The notes beneath the pieces were generated by a model. The model saw nothing but the letters and a program-made list of their open reading frames with translations. It made no database searches and was not told where the DNA came from. A stretch of DNA of 64,000 nucleotides from JAWSVE01 sp050789445. GTDB lineage: Bacteria > Pseudomonadota > Gammaproteobacteria > Pseudomonadales > Cellvibrionaceae. Numbering within the stretch: position 1 is the stretch's first letter; each line of letters opens with the position of its first letter. The stretch spans positions 620,001 to 684,000 of the forward strand of contig JAILXR010000001.1 in NCBI GenBank assembly GCA_050789445.1, in the 5' to 3' direction. Made by a program: the position numbers and the translations under genes. This document shows, one piece after another, positions 44,181 through 54,700 of the stretch.

Positions 44181-44675
44181 CTAGCGAAAATCTTTCGAAT
44201 AGCTTGTTTCATAATTAATGAATGCAATAGATGCGTCACCAAAATATAATGCTTCATTAGCAGAGGCCACGATAAATAAGCGTTTCCCTTCTTCCATATC
44301 GGTTGATAATTCTAGTTCCCATTCAAGTCCATTTTTATTAGTCATTTTCATATCAGAAGGCGCTAAAGAATTATCGCTTTGGCCGTATGCTATTTTGACG
44401 CCATCGAGTGGATGGATGGAATGCAGTTTAACAAGTGTGTTTTGGTCTTTAGCCTTTTCACCGGTTAATGTTAGCTCAAAATTTCCATTTTTTAATTCGC
44501 ATTGTCCACTGCTATAGCGGCAGTTGGGTTTTTCGACGAGTTGATAATTTTTTCCTGATAGTGCGCTTTGAGGTGTTTCGGATAAGAATGCATCAACCGC
44601 AAAATAAGTGCCAATTGCTAACAGTGGAGCGATGATCAATGCGGCCACAATATGTTTGTTAGATAAAATAGACAA
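44181..44675 (-). CDS. Small protein with one N-terminal membrane helix, unknown function
   Basis: A 164-residue protein with a single helix HIVAALIIAPLLAIGTYFAVDAF and a periplasmic part containing PNCRYSSGQCELKNGNFELT, where two Cys may form a disulfide. The start is TTG at 44675 preceded by AAGGA at about 8 bases; a TTG at 44717 lacks one. Not recognised. It sits between the DUF294 gene and the acetate symporter on the same strand; whether it belongs to the acetate locus is open. Confidence 0.72.
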   Translation of the reverse strand: MSILSNKHIVAALIIAPLLAIGTYFAVDAFLSETPQSALSGKNYQLVEKPNCRYSSGQCELKNGNFELTLTGEKAKDQNTLVKLHSIHPLDGVKIAYGQSDNSLAPSDMKMTNKNGLEWELELSTDMEEGKRLFIVASANEALYFGDASIAFINYETSYSKDFR

Positions 44676-44843
44676 GTTTAAGTCCTTGTAGTAAATAAGG
44701 TGTCGCTGCGATGACAAATTACGTGACTTCCGTTTATAAATCCTACGCTACAGTCAACAAGCAGTTTATGTTGTATAGATATTAGTAAACTCTTTATCAA
44801 GCAAGATTACTTTGTTTTAGTTCAATGAATTGATCGAAAATTC

Positions 44844-44876
44844 AAAAAGCCAAAAGCAGATGCTCTTGGCTTTTTA
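44844..44876. terminator. Terminator after the acetate symporter gene
   Basis: AAAAAGCCAA pairs with TTGGCTTTTT (with a small internal AGCA/TGCT). It lies about 50 bases beyond the symporter stop on the minus strand, followed by a T run in that direction. Confidence 0.82.
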
Positions 44877-44928
44877 ATCGACTACATTATTTTTATCGAC
44901 ATAGGTTCAATAAAAATAGATTTAATCA

Positions 44929-46659
44929 TTAGTGTTGATGTGACTCTGTAATCCCAGAAGGTACGCGAATGTGTTGAATCAATTCTTGTACTTCTAGTGG
45001 TGGTTCTTTTGTCATATAAGATACGGCGTAGGCCACAGCAAAATTGACAACAGCGCCAACAACACCAAAAGCATTGGGTTCAATACCCATAAACCAATTT
45101 TCTTTCATGTCGCCAAGGTACGAAGTACTAGCAATAAACATGATGCCTTTGTGTTGGAATACATAGAGTAAAGTAACAGCGATACCTGCAACCATACCTG
45201 CAATCGCACCTTCTTTGTTAACACGTAGACTAAATATACCCATCATTAGTGCTGGGAAGATAGATGACGCCGCTAGTCCAAATGCCAGAGCTACTGTTCC
45301 TGCGGCAAAGTCCGGAGGGTTAAAGCCAAGATACCCCGCAACGGCAATAGCACCGGCCATGGCGACTCGACTTGCTAACAATTCACCTTTTTCACTGATG
45401 TCGGGCTTAAAAACACCTTTCAATAAATCATGTGATATAGCGGAGGATATCGCCAATAACAAACCGGCAGCCGTTGATAATGCAGCGGCAAGGCCACCCG
45501 CAGCTACTAACGCAATGACCCAGTTAGGTAATTGAGCAATTTCAGGATTGGCTAGGACTAGAATATCTTGATCAACTGTTACCATTTCATTTGTAGTGGC
45601 GTCAGCAGTGTATTGAATTTTGCCGTCGTCATTTTTATCTTCGAACGCTAATAAACCCGTTGATTCCCAATTTTTAAACCATTGAGGCCGATCTTCATAA
45701 ACAAGATTCTCTCCTGCAACAGGTTCTATGGTTGTCATTAGGTTTAAGCGAGCCATAGCGGCAACAGCTGGTGCTGTTGTATAAAGTATGGCGATAAAAA
45801 CAAGTGCCCAACCGGCAGAACTACGTGCATCTTTCACTTTGGGTACTGTGAAAAAGCGAATGATAACGTGAGGTAAACCTGCAGTACCAATCATTAACGA
45901 CATCACATAGGCAAACATGTTGATTGTGCTAATTCGTTTTTGAGTGGTGTATTCGGCAAACCCAAGTTCTGTCACCACTTGATCTAATTTATCAAGCAAA
46001 TAGACATCAGTACCGCTAATGGTGCTGCCTAATCCTAGTTGTGGAATTGGATTACCTGTTAGTTGTAACGAAATGAAAATGGCGGGAATCGTATACGCTA
46101 AAATTAAAACGCAATATTGCGCGATTTGCGTATAGGTAATTCCTTTCATTCCACCCATAACGGCGTAGAAGAATACGATAACCATTCCTATGCCTAAGCC
46201 CATGTCATAACTTACTTCAAGGAAGCGAGAGAATGCGACACCAATGCCTTTCATTTGTCCGATAACATAAGTCACTGAGCAAATAATCAAACACACCACG
46301 GCAACAATACGTGCGGTACGCGAATAAAAACGATCACCAATAAATTCTGGAACCGTGAATTTTCCGTACTTCCTTAAATAGGGCGCTAGCAACATGGCGA
46401 GTACAACAAAACCACCAGTCCATCCCATTAAGAAGACGGAGCCGCCATAACCCATAAAGGCGATCATACCTGCCATAGAAATAAATGATGCAGCAGACAT
46501 CCAATCAGCAGCAGTTGCCATTCCATTTGCAACAGGGTGGATTCCTCCACCGGCAACATAAAACTCTTTTGTTGTCCCAGCTCGGGCCCAAAATGCTATT
46601 CCGATATATATTGAAAATGTAAAGCCGACGACAATGTATGTTAATGTTTGAAGATCCAT
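44929..46659 (-). CDS. Sodium:solute symporter, acetate type (ActP-like, VC_2705 subfamily)
   Basis: Inner-membrane sodium symporter of 576 residues with about 13 helices. ATAADWMSAASFISMAGMIA and GLAAALSTAAGLLLAISSAI are SSS-family signatures; an extra hydrophilic loop with EDRPQWFKNWESTGLLAFED marks the VC_2705 subfamily, which moves acetate or similar short acids. Its start is 11 bases after the DUF4212 gene. It is near acs and the CrbS/CrbR-like pair, supporting acetate as substrate. Confidence 0.88.
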   Translation of the reverse strand: MDLQTLTYIVVGFTFSIYIGIAFWARAGTTKEFYVAGGGIHPVANGMATAADWMSAASFISMAGMIAFMGYGGSVFLMGWTGGFVVLAMLLAPYLRKYGKFTVPEFIGDRFYSRTARIVAVVCLIICSVTYVIGQMKGIGVAFSRFLEVSYDMGLGIGMVIVFFYAVMGGMKGITYTQIAQYCVLILAYTIPAIFISLQLTGNPIPQLGLGSTISGTDVYLLDKLDQVVTELGFAEYTTQKRISTINMFAYVMSLMIGTAGLPHVIIRFFTVPKVKDARSSAGWALVFIAILYTTAPAVAAMARLNLMTTIEPVAGENLVYEDRPQWFKNWESTGLLAFEDKNDDGKIQYTADATTNEMVTVDQDILVLANPEIAQLPNWVIALVAAGGLAAALSTAAGLLLAISSAISHDLLKGVFKPDISEKGELLASRVAMAGAIAVAGYLGFNPPDFAAGTVALAFGLAASSIFPALMMGIFSLRVNKEGAIAGMVAGIAVTLLYVFQHKGIMFIASTSYLGDMKENWFMGIEPNAFGVVGAVVNFAVAYAVSYMTKEPPLEVQELIQHIRVPSGITESHQH

Positions 46660-46670
46660 AATGTTTTCCT

Positions 46671-46937
46671 CTATTCTTCGCCGACGCCGTATTTCCGGTC
46701 GAGCTTACCCATGAGATGGGTATAGGTGAAAATTAAGATCAGAAAAACATAAATTGATCCCTGTTGGGCAAACCAAAGGCCGAGTTTATATCCTCCGATT
46801 TGAATGTTATTAAGTTCGTCAACAAATAATACGCCGCAACCAAACGACACAACGAACCAAACAACCATTAAGATGACTACTAGGCGAATATTTTCTCGCC
46901 AGTAGTTTTTAGCATCAAGCTCATTTTTAAAAGCCAT
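46671..46937 (-). CDS. DUF4212 small membrane subunit of the symporter
   Basis: An 88-residue protein with two membrane helices, starting with YWRENIRLVVILMVVWFVVS, the typical DUF4212 opening, and having YKLGLWFAQQGSIYVFLILI. Such genes regularly precede VC_2705-type symporters and are thought to be a companion subunit. Operon with the symporter gene, 11 bases apart. Confidence 0.92.
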   Translation of the reverse strand: MAFKNELDAKNYWRENIRLVVILMVVWFVVSFGCGVLFVDELNNIQIGGYKLGLWFAQQGSIYVFLILIFTYTHLMGKLDRKYGVGEE

Positions 46938-47040
46938 TGCGAAAATCCTCTTTGGTGGGTAATAGTTATTGTTATAAATATGTAAAAATTAAAATTTAAC
47001 TGATCTTTTTATTGTTTTAAAATTATTGTTTTAAAAAATT

Positions 47041-48309
47041 TTAAAAAGCCCACTTGGCCATGAGTTGCAAACGTTTAAAATCACCGTCGGCGTTTGTAGC
47101 CGCACCAGTTTCTCTATCCGCTAAGATAAGTTCACCGCCAAACGTTAGATTTTTTGTTGGTGAATAAAATAAATTTACGTTTAAGTTGCTTGCGCTTTCA
47201 GTTGCTGCCGGTGTAATACTATTTGGATTATCTGCTTCTGAAAAAGCATAGCTAATGGTGCTGCGTAATTTATTATTCCAAAGATGACGATAAGCAATAA
47301 ATCCCCCTGTTGTTTTTATAAGGTCAATATCGCCATCAGCTTCAATTGCTGCATCACGGTAAGCGTTTAGTGCGATGTAGCGACCTAAACTACCACTGCT
47401 GAGCATGAATTTAAGATCATCACCGTTGTTGAATGCTAGCTTACCTGACAAACTTAAAGCAATGCCAATAGTATCGTCATCCAACGCACCAACATCATAG
47501 GCAATTTCTCTGAATATTCCCGCAACACTGTAACTGAAATTTCCTGCTGAACCGTTGAAGCGAGCCACAATGTCAGGGAGGCTACTATCATCAATATTAT
47601 TATCGTTTATACCACTTCCTCCGTCATATACGCTGACAGATGGATTTTCTGCCGATAACATTAATGAGTTTCCGTCCCCCATCTTTTTAGTCCATCGCAT
47701 TTGGCTTTGTCGAATAAACAATGTGCCAGATGTTGGACCAATAAAATCGGCAGACTCTGGAAGTGCAGCAGTATTGAAAAAAGTACTCCACGTTTGTCCG
47801 AATAATAATGAGCCACTGTCAGAATAATCCCATGTTGCAAAGGCATGGCGCAAACCGGTTGATGATTGGTTTGTTAGGCGTTCATCATTACCACCGTTAA
47901 AATCCATTTCAATATAACCCGTGATTTTTCCGGCGCCTGTGTCGGTTGTTGTTTTTAACCATAAGCGACTGAATTTGGCGTTCGAATCAAAGACTTTATC
48001 TCCACCATTACTACCATCGCCGACTGGTATTGTTGATGGTACTAAAAAGTCATCGCCAACATTTCCTGCACGCTGAGCATCTGAGTAATCACTCCACATG
48101 GCATCGAGCTTTAAGAAACCGCCGTATTGAAAGGTTGTATTGCTAGATTTGGTGGAAGATGTTTTGTCGTTGAGAAGCCTGATTTCCTTTTCAAGAGAGT
48201 CAACTCGCGACTGTAAATCTCCTTGTGCGTAAGAGGGTATTGATAAGGCAGCAATACCAGTTAATCCCAAACCTAAGATAGTTTTTTCCAAAACTGACTT
48301 TGTCTTCAT
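47041..48309 (-). CDS. Outer-membrane porin (DcaP-like)
   Basis: A 422-residue outer-membrane protein with a signal peptide (KTILGLGLTGIAALSIPSYA), a short coiled-coil segment (LQSRVDSLEKEIRLLNDK) as in DcaP trimeric porins, then a beta-barrel ending LQLMAKWAF with terminal Phe. The start is the ATG at 48309 with GAGG upstream. It is divergent from acs and followed by the symporter unit, so it may admit acetate or other small carboxylates; the substrate is inference. Confidence 0.85.
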   Translation of the reverse strand: MKTKSVLEKTILGLGLTGIAALSIPSYAQGDLQSRVDSLEKEIRLLNDKTSSTKSSNTTFQYGGFLKLDAMWSDYSDAQRAGNVGDDFLVPSTIPVGDGSNGGDKVFDSNAKFSRLWLKTTTDTGAGKITGYIEMDFNGGNDERLTNQSSTGLRHAFATWDYSDSGSLLFGQTWSTFFNTAALPESADFIGPTSGTLFIRQSQMRWTKKMGDGNSLMLSAENPSVSVYDGGSGINDNNIDDSSLPDIVARFNGSAGNFSYSVAGIFREIAYDVGALDDDTIGIALSLSGKLAFNNGDDLKFMLSSGSLGRYIALNAYRDAAIEADGDIDLIKTTGGFIAYRHLWNNKLRSTISYAFSEADNPNSITPAATESASNLNVNLFYSPTKNLTFGGELILADRETGAATNADGDFKRLQLMAKWAF

Positions 48310-48685
48310 TCTAAGCCTCACTCATTATTGATTATTGAAGAGATGGATTGTTAAAAATTATTATTGTTGTGATTTCAGCTGTGACTGTCGTATTGATATA
48401 AAAATTATTTTTGTATCTAATTTTTTTGTAATCGTTAATTGTTATTAAAAGTCGATTCTCATGCTCTGTTTGATACTTCGTATAGCTATATATCTAGAGT
48501 GATAGCTATGATTGTTTAACGATGGATAGTGAAACTTTACTGCTAGAGAAATGAAGAGGGTATTAGCCTTTAGTCTATGTTCAGACTGACTGATGAGTAT
48601 TTAAAGAATGGAGCTAGACCAATGTCTAATAGGAAGTTTTTCTGTGGTTAGAAATAATATTGAAAAAATAATTGAGGTTATCAAT
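48310..48685. promoter_or_regulatory. Divergent porin/acs control region
   Basis: No gene. Two copies of the 8-base palindrome ATAGCTAT at 48482-48489 and 48502-48509 are centred 20 bases apart, two helical turns, on the acs side. A regulator dimer pair could bind here. TTGATA at 48470-48475 may be a -35 box but no clear -10 follows at proper spacing. Confidence 0.45.
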
Positions 48686-50647
48686 GTGAGTGAAAAAAAT
48701 CTGTATCCCGTCCCAAAAGAAATCCGAGATACCACTTTAATTGATGATGACGGCTATAAAAAGTCATATCAATTTTCCATCAATAATCCTGAAGCCTACT
48801 GGGCTGAACAAGCACAACGCATTCAGTGGATGCAGCCATTCAATACAGTAAAGAATACGTCGTTTAAAAAAGATGATGTACATATTCGCTGGTATGAAGA
48901 TGGTATTTTAAATGTGACCGAAAGTTGTCTTGATCGGCATTTAGAAAAATATCGAGATACCACAGCTATTATTTGGGAGCCAGATAATGAAAATGATAAT
49001 CATCGAAAAATAACTTATGGTGAGCTAGCTAAAGAAGTGAACCAACTTGCAAACGGCTTAAAAGAATTAGGTGTTAGTAAAGGCGATGTTGTCACGCTAT
49101 ATATGCCAATGGTTCCAGAAGCGACTGTTGCTATGTTGGCGTGTGCTCGCATTGGTGCTATCCATTCAGTCGTTTTTGGCGGTTTTTCTCCGGAGGCATT
49201 GGCGGGGCGAATCGATGACGCTGATTCACATTTTGTCATTACCGCAGACGAAGGCTTGCGTGGTGGAAAAAAAGTACCCTTAAAGAATAACATCGACGCT
49301 GCTATTGAACTATGTCAGCCGAGTCAAATAAAACATGTGGTTGTTTTGAGTCGAACTCACGCCAACGTATCTAAAATCTCAGGTAGAGATGTCGATTATC
49401 ATGAATTGATTATTACTCAACATGAACTTTGTCCTGCCGAGCCAATGAAGGCTGAAGATCCTCTTTTTATACTCTACACATCGGGTTCTACTGGAAAACC
49501 GAAAGGTTTATTGCATACCTGTGCTGGATATTTGGTTTATGTTTCATTAACACATGAAACTATTTTTGATTACCGACGTGGGGATGTTTATTGGTGTGCT
49601 GCAGACGTTGGTTGGGTAACCGGCCACAGTTACATTGTTTATGGTCCATTAAGTAACGGTGCGACTACCGTGATGTATGAAGGCGTACCTAACTCTCCTG
49701 ATGTCGCTCGTGTTGGCCGTATTATCGATAAATACAATATTAATGTTTTATATATTGCGCCGACTGCAATTCGTTCATTAATGGCCGAAGGTGATAAAGC
49801 CGTTAACAATTGTCGTTTAGACAGTTTACGTCTATTAGGAACAGTAGGAGAGCCGATAAACCCTGAAGCCTGGAAATGGTTTTATAAAAGTTTTGGGAAA
49901 GAAAAATGCCCAATTGTAGATACTTGGTGGCAGACAGAAACAGGTGGGGCCATGATTACTCCTTTACCTGGTGCAACAGATTTGAAACCGGGTTCTGCGA
50001 CGCGTCCATTTTTTGGAATTCAGCCAGCTTTAGTGAATGAAGAGGGGCAGGAATTAGAGGGAGCGGCAAGTGGTTATCTTGTGATTAAAGATAGCTGGCC
50101 TGGACAAGCAAGAACCATTTTTGGTGATCACCAGCGTTTTGTTGAAACTTATTTTTCTACCATTGAAAATTGTTATTTCACCGGCGACGGAGCCAGAAGG
50201 GATGAAGACGGTTACTACTGGATCACAGGGCGTGTAGATGATGTGTTGAATGTATCTGGCCATCGCATGGGTACAGCAGAAATTGAAAGTGCACTGGTAG
50301 CTCATGAATCAGTTGCGGAGGCTGCTGTCGTTGGTTTTCCCCATGACCTTAAAGGGCAGGGTATTTACGCATACGTGACACTGAATAGCAGCATCGCTCC
50401 AAGTGACGAAATGAATTCTATTTTAACGCAGTGGGTACGAAAAGAAATTGGGCCAATCGCATCGCCGGATATTATTCAATGGGCGCCAGGATTACCCAAA
50501 ACGCGGTCAGGAAAAATCATGCGGCGCATATTAAGAAAAATTGCTGCGGGAGAACATGACGAGTTAGGGGATACCTCAACGTTGTCCGATCCCGAAGTGG
50601 TTACACAACTAATTATGGTCAATAAAGAAACGCAATTGGTCAGTTAG
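48686..50647 (+). CDS. acs: Acetyl-CoA synthetase
   Basis: Activates acetate to acetyl-CoA through acetyl-AMP. The 653-residue chain has YKKSYQFSINNPEAYWAEQA and the ACS N-domain, the P-loop LYTSGSTGKPKG, WWQTETGGAMITPLPG, YFTGDGARRDEDGYYWITGR and the C-terminal SGKIMRRILRK with the Lys that is acetylated for control in characterised enzymes. GTG at 48686 has GAGG at a good distance and gives the normal length; an ATG at 48608 is an alternative. It would be controlled by the CrbR-like regulator downstream. Confidence 0.93.
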   Translation: MSEKNLYPVPKEIRDTTLIDDDGYKKSYQFSINNPEAYWAEQAQRIQWMQPFNTVKNTSFKKDDVHIRWYEDGILNVTESCLDRHLEKYRDTTAIIWEPDNENDNHRKITYGELAKEVNQLANGLKELGVSKGDVVTLYMPMVPEATVAMLACARIGAIHSVVFGGFSPEALAGRIDDADSHFVITADEGLRGGKKVPLKNNIDAAIELCQPSQIKHVVVLSRTHANVSKISGRDVDYHELIITQHELCPAEPMKAEDPLFILYTSGSTGKPKGLLHTCAGYLVYVSLTHETIFDYRRGDVYWCAADVGWVTGHSYIVYGPLSNGATTVMYEGVPNSPDVARVGRIIDKYNINVLYIAPTAIRSLMAEGDKAVNNCRLDSLRLLGTVGEPINPEAWKWFYKSFGKEKCPIVDTWWQTETGGAMITPLPGATDLKPGSATRPFFGIQPALVNEEGQELEGAASGYLVIKDSWPGQARTIFGDHQRFVETYFSTIENCYFTGDGARRDEDGYYWITGRVDDVLNVSGHRMGTAEIESALVAHESVAEAAVVGFPHDLKGQGIYAYVTLNSSIAPSDEMNSILTQWVRKEIGPIASPDIIQWAPGLPKTRSGKIMRRILRKIAAGEHDELGDTSTLSDPEVVTQLIMVNKETQLVS

Positions 50648-51032
50648 CGCTGAAAAACTTAGCTAGCATTTTTATTGCTCAATTTATATGGGAATAACAG
50701 GGCGATGCCCCTAATGCATAAATTTCTGAGACGAAGCATGAAAAGACAGTTATATGAAAATATTTTTTTATGTATAACTTTATCGTATTAGAGCGATAGC
50801 GGTTAAAAATCGTTTTTATTTTTTAAATAATTTGGTTTTATGTTTTTTGTCATATGTTATTCTTTTAGGTAGTTCTTTAAGGGCTATCTATTTTTTTGTG
50901 GCGCATTTCTTATTATTTGTGTCATGCTCTCGTTACACTACACCGGCTAAATAATTTAATAACAAAAAGTTACTGTAGAGTCATAATAATAATTACTAGC
51001 GTTGTTCTACAGCGTTTCATAGAGAGCAATCT
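50648..51032 (+). promoter_or_regulatory. acs-crbR intergenic region
   Basis: 385 bases without a supported gene. AT-rich; probably holds the crbR promoter. AGAGAGCAA lies just before the crbR ATG as a weak ribosome site. No terminator for acs was recognised. Confidence 0.35.
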
Positions 51033-51704
51033 ATGCTTAATATTATCGTTGCGGATGATCACCCGCTGTTTCGGACTGCATTAGTTGCAACCTTAACGAA
51101 AACACTGGCCAAAGTGAATATACTTGAGGCAAGCGATTTTACGAGCTTACAAAAAACTATCGAACATCATTCAGAGATTGATTTGATTTTATTAGATCTA
51201 CATATGCCTGGAGCGGAAGGGTTTAGTGTTCTTGTTTATTTAACGGCTCATTTTCCCCAAGTTCCTGTCATTGTCGTTTCTGCTCATGAAGAGCCGATTG
51301 TGATGCAACGTTCAATTGATCATGGCGCTAGTGGCTTTCTGCCTAAAAGTTCTTCTTCCGACACTATTAGTGAAGCAATTGATGCAGTATTAGCGGGTAA
51401 GTTATGGTTACCGAAAGGATTTTCATCCAAGAGAGTTATTATCGATGCGGAAAAAAATGCAGCGACAGCATTTTCAGCATTAACACCGCAACAGTGCCGC
51501 GTAGCCATTATGGTCTATCAAGGTTTACTGAATAAACAAATTGCACATGAATTGAAAGTAACGGAAGCAACCATAAAAGCGCACATGACTGAAATATTTA
51601 AAAAATTCGGCGTGCATTCGCGTACGCAAATTGTCTTGGCGGTAGGGCAGTTAGCGGTCTCTTCTCCCAAACTTGTTGATGACGTCATGGTTGCTAGTCA
51701 TTAA
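51033..51704 (+). CDS. crbR: LuxR-type response regulator (CrbR/ErdR-like)
   Basis: NarL/LuxR-family regulator of 223 residues. The receiver has the acidic pair ADDH near residues 7-10 and phospho-Asp55 in LILLDLHMPG; the C-terminal LuxR helix-turn-helix is LTPQQCRVAIMVYQGLLNKQ and IAHELKVTEATIKAHMTEIF. In Vibrio and Pseudomonas relatives it activates acs and acetate-uptake genes. It converges on the kinase gene with 7 bases between stops. The name is by family and context. Confidence 0.85.
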   Translation: MLNIIVADDHPLFRTALVATLTKTLAKVNILEASDFTSLQKTIEHHSEIDLILLDLHMPGAEGFSVLVYLTAHFPQVPVIVVSAHEEPIVMQRSIDHGASGFLPKSSSSDTISEAIDAVLAGKLWLPKGFSSKRVIIDAEKNAATAFSALTPQQCRVAIMVYQGLLNKQIAHELKVTEATIKAHMTEIFKKFGVHSRTQIVLAVGQLAVSSPKLVDDVMVASH

Positions 51705-51711
51705 GTCAGAA

Positions 51712-54700
51712 CTAAAAAGTTTTTTCGTCAGGTATTGATCGGCGAATAAAAAGACGAAGTGCACTAGGTTTTACCGGCTTTGATAAAAATAAATAACCGG
51801 CAGACTGAACAGCTGAACTTATTTCGTCACTGCGATCGGCACTAATCACTATGGCGGGCAACTGTTCCCCCCAGTGATATCTTAACGCTTCCAATACGTC
51901 TAATCCTGTTTCATCATCCAAATGATAATCTGCCAAAACAATATCTGGCGCTGTTTGGTATGGCCAAAGGCTTAATGCTTCACCAAGACTTTGTACCGTG
52001 ATGGCTCGACAGCCCCATTGCGTTAACAATGCTTGCATGCCGGCAAGATTGGGTTGGTCGTTGTCGATACACAAAATATTTAAATTATTTAATTGAGGGT
52101 CAACAATGACAGGCTCAGATTCAATTTTTTGTTTATCACACGTGGGTACTTGAATGCGAAACACCGATCCTTTTCCAATCGTCGAGTCTACAGAAATAGG
52201 GTGGTTTAGTAATCGTGAGATATGTTGGCAAATAGACAGGCCAAGCCCTAGACCTTGATTGCCAATCGTTGAATGCGATAAACGCTCAAACTCCATGAAA
52301 ATTCTTTTTCGGTCTGATTCTTGTATTCCTGGGCCGCTATCCCATATTTCTATTAAGACGGCATCTTTTATTCTTCTGCAACCGACTACAATCTTTCCTG
52401 AGGTGGTATAGAAAAGTGCGTTTGAAATAAAATTTTGTAAAACTCGCCTTAATAAATGTAAATCGCTGTTGACCCAGACCGAGGTTTCTACATATTTAAA
52501 ATTCAGTTGTTTTTTATTGGCTAGAGCTACACCTTCTTCGGCTAATGGTTTCAATAATGAATCTAAAGAAAAAGGTTTGATGGCTGGTGTTTCTTTTCCC
52601 GCACCTAAGCGAGAGATTTCTTGTAGTGAACTAATCAGCTTTTCTGTTTGATCTAATGTACTGTCGAGGTTTTCAATAATTCCTATGAGGTTTTGAGTGT
52701 TGTCTTCTTTTTTGATTGTATTGTTTGTTGTTGCTACATCAAGAGAGGCAACAAATAACCTTGCTGCATTTATCGGCTGTAGTAAGTCATGACCAACAGC
52801 GGTTAGGAAACGACTTTTGCTGGTATTGGCTTCTTTTAATTTCTTTTCTAATCTGGCGCGAGTTCGGTTTTCTTTTAGCAATGATTCGTTTGCTGTTCGT
52901 AACTCTTCAGTTCTAATGTAGACTCTTTCTTCTAATGAGAGTTTAGCTTCCGCCAGTTCCTGCATCATGTTGTAGTTATCGGTAATATCAGTATAGGTTG
53001 TTACATATCCGCCGTTAACTAATGGCGTCCCTCGAATTTCAATGACTTTACCACTGGGTAAAATTCTCTCTAAGCGATGCGGCGCTCCTGAACGCAGTTG
53101 ATCAAGTCTACGCACTATGGCCTGATCCATATCATCACCTGGTGATTGAAGATAACCGCGTGTTGCATTGAATTGATAAATTTTTTCTATGTCGCAACCA
53201 ACGTAAAGCATTCGAGGAGGGTAATCGAATAAGTTTTGATATTGTTGATTCCATGCGACCAATTTTAGATTCTCATCAACAACACTAATACCTTGAGGAA
53301 TAGTTTCTAGCGTTGTTTGTAATAACGTTTGGCTAAATTGAATTTGTTTTGACGTACCGCCAACAAGCGAAACAAAATCTTGTAAATTAAGTGGTTGATG
53401 GCTCGTTAATAATTCAATCGCTTTTCTTGCCGATACAGCACCGATGATTGCAGCAAAATCTCTTTCAATAGCATTAACGGCAAATCGTGGAGCTTGATCG
53501 TGAGGTAGTAACCGATGCCCCGTTTTTTGTTCGAACTCACGCCACATTTCTAGCGTGCGTTCAACGCCAAATAGCGGCTCCATAAGAGATTGTAATTGCC
53601 TGACTTCGCTTCCTGAAGGATCAAGATTAAGACGAGAGCGACGTGCATGCCAAGGGTTATGCATAAATGCGGCAGCTTGGCGGGTATCAAGTTTTGAAAA
53701 AATAGTTTTTCGAGAAACAAAAAACATGACAAGTGTGTTAACGAGCAAGCTCCAAAAAACACCATGGCTCAGCGGGTCAAGCCAACCCATACCTAAAAAG
53801 TTATGCGGAGAAAGCCAGCTAATTTGTAATGGTCCATTGATAAGAAGAGGGTGAGAGCTATCTAATAAAACGGGCAGTAATAAACAATAAAACCAAAAAG
53901 CTGTACCGGCAAGTAAACCAGACACTACGCCTTTGGAGTGGCCTTTTTGCCAATAGAGTGCGCCAATGATGGCGGGTAATAATTGGGCAGAGGCGGCAAA
54001 AGAAATCAGCCCCATGGATGCGAGCCCATCAACATTACTCATTATTCGTTCGAGTGCCCAACCGAGTAATAAAATAACGACGATGGAAAACCGCCGAATC
54101 AGTTTTAGAGACCGCGCTAAATTTGTTCCTTCAATACTTTTCTCGTCGTTTTTTATTCCCTCTAAATGATGATGGATTTTCTTACGGGTTCTTTGTTTTA
54201 ACCATAAAGGCACAACCAGTTCGTTTGAAATCATTATTGATAGTGCAATGCTCGATACGACGACCATACCGGTAGCCGCAGATAAAGATCCAATGATTGT
54301 TAAATAAAGGACGGCATTTTTGTTGAGCCATGCGGGAATTGCCAACACATAACTGTCAGGCGAAAAAGATTCGCTAGAAAAAAGAGCGGTGCCTGCGTAC
54401 GCAATAGGAGCGACTAAAATTGCGAATGCGGCTAAATATAACGGTGTGAGCCAGCGAAGGTATCTCAAATCATTTTCTTGCTGGTATTCCACGACCATGA
54501 CGTGAAATTGTCGTGGAAGGCAAATCATTGCGCTCGCGGCGAGTAACATTTCTGTGGCAAACAACGGGCTATTAATTTGTTGTGCTTTGAAATTCAGGTT
54601 AGATAAATCGACATTCCATTCTGCATTCGCTAATACTGAAAGAGAAATAATGGCGACGGAAATGAAAGCAATAATCTTAACAACGGATTCTGTTGCGATC

